A stretch of DNA of 32,147 nucleotides from the NCBI GenBank assembly GCA_012838555.1, contig DUOZ01000019.1, positions 1 through 32,147 on the forward strand, given 5' to 3'. Under the pieces are notes generated by a model. That model was not told the origin of the DNA, did no database searches, and saw only the letters and a program-made list of their open reading frames with translations. Both the position numbers and the translations under genes were made by a program. The DNA is from a bacterium. GTDB taxonomy: Bacteria; Bacillota_I; Bacilli_A; RFN20; DUOZ01. Every line of letters starts with the position of its first letter. Within the stretch, counting starts at the first letter, position 1. Shown here piece by piece: positions 9,304 to 16,375 of this stretch.

Positions 9304-10032
9304 TCATTTAATAGGATTCCGGTGTGTGAAAATTTGATATAAAATCACTGAAGTTGCTACAGAAGCATTCAAAGAATTAACATGACCTATCATTGGAATT
9401 TTAATCCGAAAATCACATTGTTCTTTAACTAATCTAGAGATTCCTTTTCCTTCTCCACCAATAACTAGAACAATTGGGACATTATAATCAACACTTCGAT
9501 AATCAATCGAATTCTCTGCTTCTGCTCCTACTACCCAAAAACCATGCTTTTTCAAATCTTTTAAAGTCGAAGTTAAATTAGTAACTCTAGCGACCTTTAC
9601 ATGTTCAATCGCACCTGTTGAAACTTTAGCCACCGTAGGTGTCAAAGAAACACTATTATGTTTAGGGATGATAACCCCATCAACACCAACAGCATCACAA
9701 GTTCTTAAGATAGCACCTAAATTATGTGGATCTTCTAAACCATCAAGCATAACGAGTAAATGAAAATTGCTTTTACAAGGTTCATTTATTATTTCTTCAA
9801 CTGTAAAGTAATCATAAGAACTAATAATCGCAACCAAACCTTGATGATTTGCATTATTCGTTATCTTATCTAGAAATTTCCTATCTACCATTTCAAATGG
9901 CAACTTAGATTTTTCAATTAGGTGGTGGATTTTATTATCACCAAGTTTTTCAAAAACGTAGATTTTCTCGATGGTAGCACCTTTTTTAATTCTTTCACAC
10001 ACGGTGTTTTTTCCGTAGATATATTGTGCCAT
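9304..10032 (-). CDS. rlmB: TrmH/RlmB-type 23S rRNA 2'-O-ribose methyltransferase
   Basis: A 242-aa SPOUT methyltransferase; E. coli RlmB methylates G2251 of 23S rRNA. An N-terminal substrate-binding domain (IYGKNTVCERI) is followed by the three knot motifs: LDGLEDPHNLGAILRT (96-111), GGEGKGIS (192-199) and HVNSLNASVATS (217-228). The ATG has AGGAGGTGG upstream. The stop is TGA, the only intact gene in the window that I find ending in TGA. It is yacO in Bacillus order, but the mrnC and rae1 genes that normally flank it are missing here. Confidence 0.93.
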   Translation of the reverse strand: MAQYIYGKNTVCERIKKGATIEKIYVFEKLGDNKIHHLIEKSKLPFEMVDRKFLDKITNNANHQGLVAIISSYDYFTVEEIINEPCKSNFHLLVMLDGLEDPHNLGAILRTCDAVGVDGVIIPKHNSVSLTPTVAKVSTGAIEHVKVARVTNLTSTLKDLKKHGFWVVGAEAENSIDYRSVDYNVPIVLVIGGEGKGISRLVKEQCDFRIKIPMIGHVNSLNASVATSVILYQIFTHRNPIK

Positions 10033-10107
10033 GTTTCCACCTCCTAACTGTCTAATATTATTACCATATTATTTAATTTTCTATATCTAGATTAAATCAT
10101 GAATCAA

Positions 10108-10782
10108 TTAATATTTTCTCACAAATAAAGATACAGGAAGAATTGACTCATTTATTTCATCAACAATAGCATTAACTACAACTTTTGGCGTATGAGGATT
10201 CATAAATCCAAATGATACTTTAATACATTCTTTACCTTCATATTCTACTAGTGAAGATTGTAAATCTTTAATTTGGGTTTCATATTTATCACAAATTTTT
10301 AAGATTGTTCCAATTACTGGTAAATTAGCATGACCAATGCATGTAATTGTAAGTGATTTTTTAGTTATCATTGCTTCAAAGTATCTTAAGAAAGTTAAAA
10401 TTAATAATGAGAAAATGGTAACAATGATACCACCAACATAATATCCATTACCTGCTGCAAGACCTAACATTGCTGCTAACCAAAGTGTCGCAGCAGTAGT
10501 TAACCCTTTAATATCAGCTCCATGACGCATAATTGTACCTGCACCAATAAAACCGATGCCTGGAATAACTTGAGCAGCAAGTCTAGCTGGATCTCCATCT
10601 TCAAACCCATAAATTGAAATAAGCATTGCTAATGAAGACCCTAAACCAACTAAAATATGCGTTCTAAGTCCTGCTTGTGAACCATGAATTTCTCTTTCAA
10701 TCCCGATTATTCCACTAAAAATAACCGCAGCTAGTAATCTAACAAAAATTAAAAACCACTCTGATTTTAATAGTTCCTCCAT
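10108..10782 (-). CDS. MgtC/SapB family membrane protein
   Basis: A 224-aa protein of the MgtC/SapB family. Five or so hydrophobic segments fill residues 10-140, with the signature GIIGIEREIHGSQAGLRTHILVGLGS at 24-49 and GAGTIMRHG at 76-84. A soluble ACT-like C-terminal part (about 145-224) follows. Members are inner-membrane proteins linked to low-magnesium growth and, in pathogens, to inhibition of F-type ATPase. The start has GGGGGAT upstream. It begins 11 bases after cysS, where Bacillus has mrnC, so it is an insertion into a conserved gene order. The function here is not predictable beyond the family. Confidence 0.85.
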   Translation of the reverse strand: MEELLKSEWFLIFVRLLAAVIFSGIIGIEREIHGSQAGLRTHILVGLGSSLAMLISIYGFEDGDPARLAAQVIPGIGFIGAGTIMRHGADIKGLTTAATLWLAAMLGLAAGNGYYVGGIIVTIFSLLILTFLRYFEAMITKKSLTITCIGHANLPVIGTILKICDKYETQIKDLQSSLVEYEGKECIKVSFGFMNPHTPKVVVNAIVDEINESILPVSLFVRKY

Positions 10783-10793
10783 TTATAATCCCC

Positions 10794-12134
10794 CTACATC
10801 AATTTTCTTTCCATTAATACTTCTCTTATTGAATCAGATAAAGCGAAATCTTTTCTGCTTTTTGCTTCATGATATTTATTAAATAACTCAATATCTTCTT
10901 CAGTTAGGACAACATCAATGGCTTTAAATCCTAAAACGTCTAACATAATATCTAATGTTTTTACAATCCGAGCAGAACTATCAAGTTTATTTCTTCTTAT
11001 GTCAAGATTTAAATCCTTAACTAAGGCAAAGATAATACTAATTGCATTCGCTGTATTTAAATCATCTGCTAATTCGTTTATAAAATCATTTAATTTATCT
11101 TCTAACAAATCTGCGTTTTGATAATCAATATTATTTAATTGAAATCTTACCTTAGCTAACCGTATTGCATTCTCTATCTTTGTATATTCAACTTGATTGC
11201 TATTCATCACTTCATCAGTAAAGTTAAGCGGAGCACGATAATGCGTCGATAATAATGCTAATCTAACGACACTACCGCCATAAGTTTCTAAAAAGTCTTT
11301 GGCTAGTCTAACATTACCTAATGATTTTGACATCTTTTGATTATCAATATTAACAAAGCCATTGTGCATCCAATAAGTAGCTATTCGATGACCATGTAAT
11401 GCTAGAGACTGAGCTATTTCATTTTCATGATGTGGAAATTTTAAGTCAAATCCGCCACCATGGATATCAATCCGACCATCTTGATAGATGTTATTAATCA
11501 TAACTACACACTCTGTATGCCAACCAGGTCTTCCTTTTGACCAAGGCGAATCCCAATTAATACCAACATCTGTTTTCTTCCATAAAGTAAAATCAAGCGG
11601 ATTTTCTTTATCTAAGTTTTCTTCAATTCTAGCTCCAACTTTTAAATCTTCAATATCTAAATTAGATAATTTACCATAACCCTCAAGTTTGCTAACTCTA
11701 AAGTAAACATCGCCATTTACTTCATAAGCGAAACCTTTATCAATTAAATCAGCAATGAATTTTATAATTCCATCCATATTTTCAGTTACATATGGTGTAT
11801 ATTCTGCTTTTTCAACATTTAATTCTTCTAAACATTTAAAATAACTTTCTGCATATTTTTTGGTTAATTCAAGTTCACTTATTTTTTCTCTAATCGCTGC
11901 TGCAATGATTTTATCATCAACATCAGTAACATTAGAAATATGAGTTACTTTATAACCCAAGTATTTGAAAAGTCTTTTTAAAACATCGAAAACGACCACT
12001 GGTCGCATATTTCCAATATGTACTGGTCCATAAACTGTTGGCCCACACACATACATAGATACTTCTTTTTCTCTAATTGGTTTAAAAACTTCTAATGAAT
12101 CTTTTAAACTATTATATACTCTTACATCGTGCAT
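10794..12134 (-). CDS. cysS: Cysteinyl-tRNA synthetase
   Basis: Class I aminoacyl-tRNA synthetase, 446 aa, slightly shorter than E. coli CysRS (461). MYVCGPTVYGPVHIGN at 27-42 holds the zinc ligand C30 and the HIGH-type motif (HIGN). The other zinc ligands are C209 and the HHENE block near 235-239. The KMSKS motif is at 267-271. The C-terminal anticodon-binding region is present. ATG follows AAAGGAAG. It is first of the cysS-mgtC-rlmB-sigH run, separated from the upstream ABC genes by terminator-like hairpins. No T-box consensus (GGTGG.ACCGCG) is seen in its leader. Confidence 0.97.
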   Translation of the reverse strand: MHDVRVYNSLKDSLEVFKPIREKEVSMYVCGPTVYGPVHIGNMRPVVVFDVLKRLFKYLGYKVTHISNVTDVDDKIIAAAIREKISELELTKKYAESYFKCLEELNVEKAEYTPYVTENMDGIIKFIADLIDKGFAYEVNGDVYFRVSKLEGYGKLSNLDIEDLKVGARIEENLDKENPLDFTLWKKTDVGINWDSPWSKGRPGWHTECVVMINNIYQDGRIDIHGGGFDLKFPHHENEIAQSLALHGHRIATYWMHNGFVNIDNQKMSKSLGNVRLAKDFLETYGGSVVRLALLSTHYRAPLNFTDEVMNSNQVEYTKIENAIRLAKVRFQLNNIDYQNADLLEDKLNDFINELADDLNTANAISIIFALVKDLNLDIRRNKLDSSARIVKTLDIMLDVLGFKAIDVVLTEEDIELFNKYHEAKSRKDFALSDSIREVLMERKLM

Positions 12135-12160
12135 AAAAATCTTCCTTTCGAATAGTAAAT

Positions 12161-12184
12161 AAAAAATCCTCTAATAAAATTAGA
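12161..12184 (-). terminator. Weak terminator/attenuator in the cysS leader
   Basis: A 6-bp AT-rich stem TCTAAT/ATTAGA (12170-12184), then GGATTTTTT on the minus strand, about 35 bases before the cysS ATG. The stem is weak, so attenuation is possible but uncertain. Confidence 0.35.
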
Positions 12185-12188
12185 TATG

Positions 12189-12218
12189 AAAAAAGGTACA
12201 TTATTATATATCCTTTTT
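12189..12218 (-). terminator. Terminator between the ABC-2 pair and cysS
   Basis: On the minus strand AAAAAGG pairs with CCTTTTTT across an AT-rich loop with extra pairing, ending in a T-run. The rest of the 12219-12320 gap is AT-rich and shows nothing else recognisable. Confidence 0.6.
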
Positions 12219-12320
12219 CTATTTATAATTATACAAATTTATTAAAGTTGTTTCAATAAAGATATAAATAAATAATGATTTTATAACATTTTCCGATGTA
12301 AAAGACGACTTTAGGTCAAA

Positions 12321-13241
12321 TTAAATCTTTTTCTTTGAATATCTAAAAATATTGATTAGTAAAAATAAGAAGACAGAACCTCCAACAATTAATAACATTA
12401 ACCATGATTCAATCTTATAATCATAATAAAATAAATCCATAGAAAAATTATATCTAATATTTCCTTCTATTTGATTGTAAAATTCTTGAGGAACATTTTT
12501 TAACAAGTTCGCTAACGTACCTTCCATCATAATATTTCTTAATAAAGCCGAACTTAATGATGCCGGCATAATATTTGAAATTAATTGAACCCACTTAGGG
12601 AATAAACTAATCGGCATATAAGCACCTATTAAAAAACCAGCAAAGGTTCCCACAATCGCACTTAAAGCTGAATACGAGTTCGATGTTTCTAAATAACTAA
12701 CAACTATCATAATTAGTAAGACAACTGAAAATAACGATATAACTAAAACACCTAAGAACTTAAGTAGATCAATTAAAGGCAATAACTCTCCACCTATAGA
12801 CAGTAAATATAATTGACCCAAAACGATTAAGAGTAAATTTATTGTTAAACTTACTATAAATAACGATAAGAAATAACTTATAACAATTTCAAATTTTGAT
12901 ACTGGTGCAACTGAAAAGTCTTTTATTACACCTTTTTCTTTATCTAAAACAACATTTCCCGAAACACCTAGAGTGACAGTAATGATACTTAAAGATACAA
13001 CATTTGCTAATAACCAACTATAAACAAAAACTCTAATATCTTTACTTGTATAGACTAAATTTGGTACTTGTTTTAAAGCAAATTCGATATTATCAACTTG
13101 TAAGTCTGCTAAGAAGAATAAATATAAAAAGAGCAAGATAATCGGAGATAGGAACGAAAAAAACAAAGAGGCTCTATCTCGAACAAACAGACGAATATTT
13201 CTTTTGCATAAGATCCAAATAGTCGTTAATCTACTTTTCAT
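12321..13241 (-). CDS. ABC-2 type transporter permease
   Basis: A 306-aa membrane subunit of an ABC-2 exporter. A short cytoplasmic N-terminus (ILCKRNIRLFVRDRASLFFS, the usual coupling region) is followed by about six hydrophobic segments at roughly 27-45, 100-125, 130-150, 165-185, 192-212 and 283-300. An extracellular loop follows the first one. It overlaps the ATPase gene by 11 bases (the ATG lies within the ATPase 3' end, AGGAGGGG upstream), so translation is coupled. The substrate is unknown; drug or bacteriocin export is typical of such pairs. Confidence 0.88.
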   Translation of the reverse strand: MKSRLTTIWILCKRNIRLFVRDRASLFFSFLSPIILLFLYLFFLADLQVDNIEFALKQVPNLVYTSKDIRVFVYSWLLANVVSLSIITVTLGVSGNVVLDKEKGVIKDFSVAPVSKFEIVISYFLSLFIVSLTINLLLIVLGQLYLLSIGGELLPLIDLLKFLGVLVISLFSVVLLIMIVVSYLETSNSYSALSAIVGTFAGFLIGAYMPISLFPKWVQLISNIMPASLSSALLRNIMMEGTLANLLKNVPQEFYNQIEGNIRYNFSMDLFYYDYKIESWLMLLIVGGSVFLFLLINIFRYSKKKI

Positions 13242-14166
13242 TTTCGTCCCCTCCTAGAAGTTGTTTTCCACCAGTAACATTGATAAATACTGTATCCATA
13301 TCACCTTTAATAAGTTCAAAACTATTAATAAATGGATTGATATCATTGAGCAAAGATAAAACATCCATATTTTTATCAACTCTTATTTCTAAACAATCAG
13401 TTTCCTCACTAAACTTTAAATCTCTTAATCCTTTTATTAATTCTTTTTTCATATTTTCTTTATAATAAAGTTTTAAGCTATCAAAAGCATATTTATCTTT
13501 TAAATACGAAGGAGTCCCATTTTCTAAAATACGACCCTTATCAATTATTACAACTGTATCAACATGTTTTGTTTCTTCCATATAATGTGTGGTTAAAATA
13601 ATTGTAGTATTTTCTTTTTCTTTAATATCATTGAGAATTTCCCATACTTTAATTCTAATTTGAGGGTCTAACCCTGTCGTAGGTTCATCTAAAAATAAAA
13701 TCTTTGGATTATTAATTAAAGCTCGAGCAATATCAACTTTCCTTTTTTGCCCGCCAGATAAATCTCTATACTTTCGATTAAGAATATCTTGAAGTTCCAA
13801 TTTTTCGACTAAATAACTTAACCTGTTTTCATAATCTTTTTTACTTAAGTGATACAAAGCTGCCCTCGTTCTTAGATTCTCATCAACAGTTAGTAAAGGA
13901 TCTAAAACCGAGTTTTGAAAGACAACACCAATTTCTTGTTTAACTTTATCAGGAAATTTATCAATATCAAAACCATTGATTGTGACAGTACCCCTATCTT
14001 TTTCCTTTAAGGTACATAAAACATTAATCGTGGTACTTTTTCCTGCGCCATTTTTACCAAGTAAGGCAAATAATTCTCCTTCTTTAACATTAAAAGAAAT
14101 ATTATCTACTGCTTTTATTTCACCATATGAAGCCTTTAGGTTTCTAATTTCAATTATATTTTTCAT
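13231..14166 (-). CDS. ABC transporter ATP-binding protein (DrrA/ABC-2 exporter type)
   Basis: A 311-aa nucleotide-binding subunit. Walker A is GKNGAGKS (37-44), Q-loop VVFQNS (about 81-86), signature LSGGQKRKV (136-144), Walker B ILFLDEP (156-162), and the switch His in TTHYMEE (near 195). The C-terminal ~90 residues form the extension typical of DrrA-like exporters. AAGGAGG precedes the ATG. The gene is divergent from dut and forms a two-gene operon with the permease. Confidence 0.92.
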   Translation of the reverse strand: MKNIIEIRNLKASYGEIKAVDNISFNVKEGELFALLGKNGAGKSTTINVLCTLKEKDRGTVTINGFDIDKFPDKVKQEIGVVFQNSVLDPLLTVDENLRTRAALYHLSKKDYENRLSYLVEKLELQDILNRKYRDLSGGQKRKVDIARALINNPKILFLDEPTTGLDPQIRIKVWEILNDIKEKENTTIILTTHYMEETKHVDTVVIIDKGRILENGTPSYLKDKYAFDSLKLYYKENMKKELIKGLRDLKFSEETDCLEIRVDKNMDVLSLLNDINPFINSFELIKGDMDTVFINVTGGKQLLGGDENEK

Positions 14167-14243
14167 AAATCCTCCTTGATTATTTTATAAAATAATTATA
14201 ATTAATTAAGTAGATAGAAACAATAATAAACAAAGATTTTTTC

Positions 14244-14271
14244 TTGCTAGTTATTTAAAACAATGTATACT
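14244..14271 (+). promoter_or_regulatory. dut promoter
   Basis: TTGCTA (14244-14249), a 16-base spacer and TATACT (14266-14271), 26 bases before the dut ATG. It lies in the divergent gap between the ABC ATPase and dut. Confidence 0.65.
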
Positions 14272-14297
14272 AATTAATATGAACAGAGGTGTGTTTT

Positions 14298-14771
14298 ATG
14301 AAGTTTTATAAGGTTAGTTTAGAAAATTATCAAAAGTTTAGAGAAAATAATGCAGAAATTGAATATCAAAATATTTTCTTACCAAGACGTTCAACTACAT
14401 ATGCGGCAGGATATGATTTTTTTGCACCCTTTGACATTTTAATTAAAAAAGGCGAAACGAAAATAATTCCAACTGGTATAAAATGTGAGTTAGATCCTGA
14501 TAAAGTATTACTCTTATTTGTTAGATCATCACTTGGAATAAAAAAGCATCTATCTCTTGCTAATGGTACAGGAGTAATCGATGCTGATTACTTTAATAAT
14601 GAATCTAACGAGGGTCATATCCTAGCAGCTATAACTAATAATGGTGATGAAGATATAATTATCGAAAAAGGACAACATTTTATTCAAGGAGTTATTATAA
14701 AATATTTTATCACTGAAGATGATGAAACATCCACATTAAGAACTGGTGGTATTGGCTCTACCAACAAATAG
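14298..14771 (+). CDS. dut: dUTP diphosphatase (trimeric dUTPase family)
   Basis: A 157-aa protein that hydrolyses dUTP to dUMP and pyrophosphate. All five trimeric dUTPase motifs are visible: AAGYDFFA (36-43), RSSLG (76-80), GVIDADYF (92-99), GQHFIQG (125-131) and the C-terminal P-loop-like RTGGIGST (148-155). The start is taken at ATG 14298, six bases after GAGGTG; a GTG three codons upstream overlaps that site. It is followed after 14 bases by the broken GNAT gene in the same direction. Confidence 0.9.
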   Translation: MKFYKVSLENYQKFRENNAEIEYQNIFLPRRSTTYAAGYDFFAPFDILIKKGETKIIPTGIKCELDPDKVLLLFVRSSLGIKKHLSLANGTGVIDADYFNNESNEGHILAAITNNGDEDIIIEKGQHFIQGVIIKYFITEDDETSTLRTGGIGSTNK

Positions 14772-14785
14772 AAAGAGATACTATT

Positions 14786-15302
14786 ATGATTTTAAGTAAA
14801 CAACAACAATTAGAAACAGATCGATTAATATTAAAAAGAATGAATCATTTAGATGCTGATGATTTATTTCAAATGCGTAGTCATCAATTATGTTCAGAAT
14901 TTACCGATTCACTTCCAGATAAGTCAATACAAGAGACTCTTAAATATATCGATAATATGAATAAAGGTGTTGATTTAAATAAATGGAGAATATGGGTAAT
15001 TGAAGAAAAAACAACTAAAAAAGTTATAGGTAGTATAAGCATTTGGAATTTAATAGAAGAAGAAAATTCTGGCGAATTAGGTTTTGGATTACACCCTTCT
15101 TTTTGGGGACAAGGGTTTATGAGCGAAACATTAAATGAAATTATTACTTATGGTTTTAATAAAATGAAATTATCGCGAATCGAAGCTTATACAGCTACTT
15201 GAAACTTTTGGATTTAAATATGAAAAAACGGTTTTAGAAGAAGGATATCTAAAACCTCAAACTTTTAAAATGATTGTCTATGTTCTAGATAAAAATATTT
15301 AA
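14786..15302 (+). pseudogene. GNAT-family N-acetyltransferase, disrupted
   Basis: The first frame runs from ATG 14786 to a TGA at 15200-15202 and encodes 138 residues of a RimJ/RimL-type acetyltransferase: ETDRLILKRM, then the acetyl-CoA loop ELGFGLHPSFWGQGFMSETL and RIEAYTAT. The end of the fold continues in another frame from 15198 (LETFGFKYEKTVLEEGYLKP..., stop TAA 15300-15302). The usual N..SI.LL segment between the two parts is missing. An out-of-frame internal deletion of about 25 bases (or a sequencing error of that size) explains it. Reading TGA as Trp gives no sensible continuation (WNFWI stop). Confidence 0.8.
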
Positions 15303-15339
15303 AAGAAATTCTATAAATATCCCTTTAATCCTTCATTAA

Positions 15340-15368
15340 TTGATTTTCATACTAGTTTTATGTAAAAT
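15340..15368 (+). promoter_or_regulatory. pnuC promoter
   Basis: TTGATT (15340-15345), 17 bases, TAAAAT (15363-15368). Transcription would start near 15375, giving a leader of about 95 bases that is strongly structured. Confidence 0.55.
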
Positions 15369-15372
15369 TATT

Positions 15373-15460
15373 AATACTGCAACCGGGTAGTGAAATGCAA
15401 AAGTATTCGAATACACATCGTTAGGTCTTAGAAGATGTGTACTTGGGTGCTTATTTTTTT
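15373..15460 (+). promoter_or_regulatory. Structured leader of pnuC, candidate riboswitch
   Basis: Three elements are visible. AATACT (15373-15378) pairs with AGTATT (15402-15407). ACACATC (15413-15419) pairs with GATGTGT (15434-15440). GCAACC (15379-15384) can pair with GGGTGC (15444-15450) across both, just before a TTATTTTTTT run, competing with the first helix. That is the layout of a switch with a terminator-like expression platform. NAD+-II (pnuC-motif) riboswitches precede pnuC in some Firmicutes, but I cannot confirm that consensus here. It lacks TPP, FMN or purine riboswitch signatures. Confidence 0.45.
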
Positions 15461-15469
15461 GGAGGAAGT

Positions 15470-16165
15470 ATGGATAGATTAGTTTTAAAGTTAAAATATT
15501 TTACAAAAACTGAAATTACCTTGTGGGTTGGATCAGTTTTATTAATAATAGTTTCTTTTTACACTTTTGATAAAACAAATTACCTTACACTTATAGCATC
15601 ACTAATCGGAGTAACTTCTTTAATCTTTAATGCTAAAGGTAATCCTTTTGGACAATTTTTAATGGTTATTTTCAGTATTCTATACGGAATTATTTCTTTT
15701 ACCTTTGCCTATTATGGCGAAATGATTACATATCTAGGTATGACAGCTCCAATGGCTTTATTTGCGTTAATTTCTTGGTTGCGCAATCCTTATAATGGTA
15801 ATAAAGCTGAGGTTAAAGTTAATCATTTAAGTATTAAAGAAATTATATTCATGTTAGTTTTAACTATTATAATTACAGTTGCTTTTTACTATATTTTAGA
15901 AGCATTTAATACTACTAATCTAGTACCTAGCACAATATCAGTCACAACTAGTTTTTTTGCAGTCTATTTGACATTTCGTAGGAGCGCATATTTTGCTTTA
16001 GCTTATGCTGCAAATGATATTGTTTTAATTATATTATGGATAATGGCAACAATGTCTAAAATAACATACCTATCAGTTGTTATCTGTTTTATTATATTTT
16101 TTATTAATGATATATACGGATTTATTAGTTGGTTAAAAATGAAAAAGAGACAATCAATCAACTAA
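15470..16165 (+). CDS. pnuC: PnuC-family nicotinamide riboside/vitamin precursor transporter
   Basis: A 231-aa membrane protein with about seven to eight hydrophobic segments and the PnuC-type pattern AKGNPFGQFLMVIFSILYG (about 61-79), ALISWLRNPYNG, and ANDIVLIILWIMA near the C-terminus. The start is the ATG at 15470, with GGAGG four bases upstream; the longer reading runs through the leader. PnuC proteins move nicotinamide riboside by facilitated diffusion; relatives carry thiamine, riboflavin or deoxynucleosides. The leader RNA suggests metabolite control. Substrate is inferred from the family only. Confidence 0.8.
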   Translation: MDRLVLKLKYFTKTEITLWVGSVLLIIVSFYTFDKTNYLTLIASLIGVTSLIFNAKGNPFGQFLMVIFSILYGIISFTFAYYGEMITYLGMTAPMALFALISWLRNPYNGNKAEVKVNHLSIKEIIFMLVLTIIITVAFYYILEAFNTTNLVPSTISVTTSFFAVYLTFRRSAYFALAYAANDIVLIILWIMATMSKITYLSVVICFIIFFINDIYGFISWLKMKKRQSIN

Positions 16166-16187
16166 AAATATAAAGTTTTGCATATAA

Positions 16188-16214
16188 CAAAAAAGTTTGA
16201 TAAATTTATCAAAC
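16188..16214 (-). terminator. Terminator after tRNA-Lys
   Basis: The palindrome GTTTGATAAATTTATCAAAC (16195-16214) is followed on the minus strand by TTTTTTG. It can also serve as the end of the converging pnuC transcript, although no T-run follows on the plus strand. Confidence 0.75.
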
Positions 16215-16235
16215 CCGTAATTTAATATAAACTAA

Positions 16236-16311
16236 TGGTGGACCGTTAGGGACTCGAACCCTAGACCCACTGATTAAGAGTCAGTTGCTCTACCACCTGA
16301 GCTAACGGTCC
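16236..16311 (-). tRNA. tRNA-Lys (anticodon CTT)
   Basis: A 76-nt cloverleaf on the minus strand. Acceptor GGACCGT/ACGGTCC, D-arm GCTC...GAGC, anticodon stem ACTGA/TCAGT with loop CTCTTAA (anticodon CTT, reads AAG), T-arm TAGGG-TTCGAGT-CCCTA, discriminator A, and an encoded CCA end. Confidence 0.95.
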
Positions 16312-16375
16312 AAAGCGTTATTATCATACAATAAAACTTTTTGAATTGCAAGAATAAAAAACACCCAAAATTAAC

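Noticed and set aside
12135-12320. T-box leader for cysS
   Set aside because: No specifier stem or conserved antiterminator motif is seen; only short AT-rich hairpins with T-runs.
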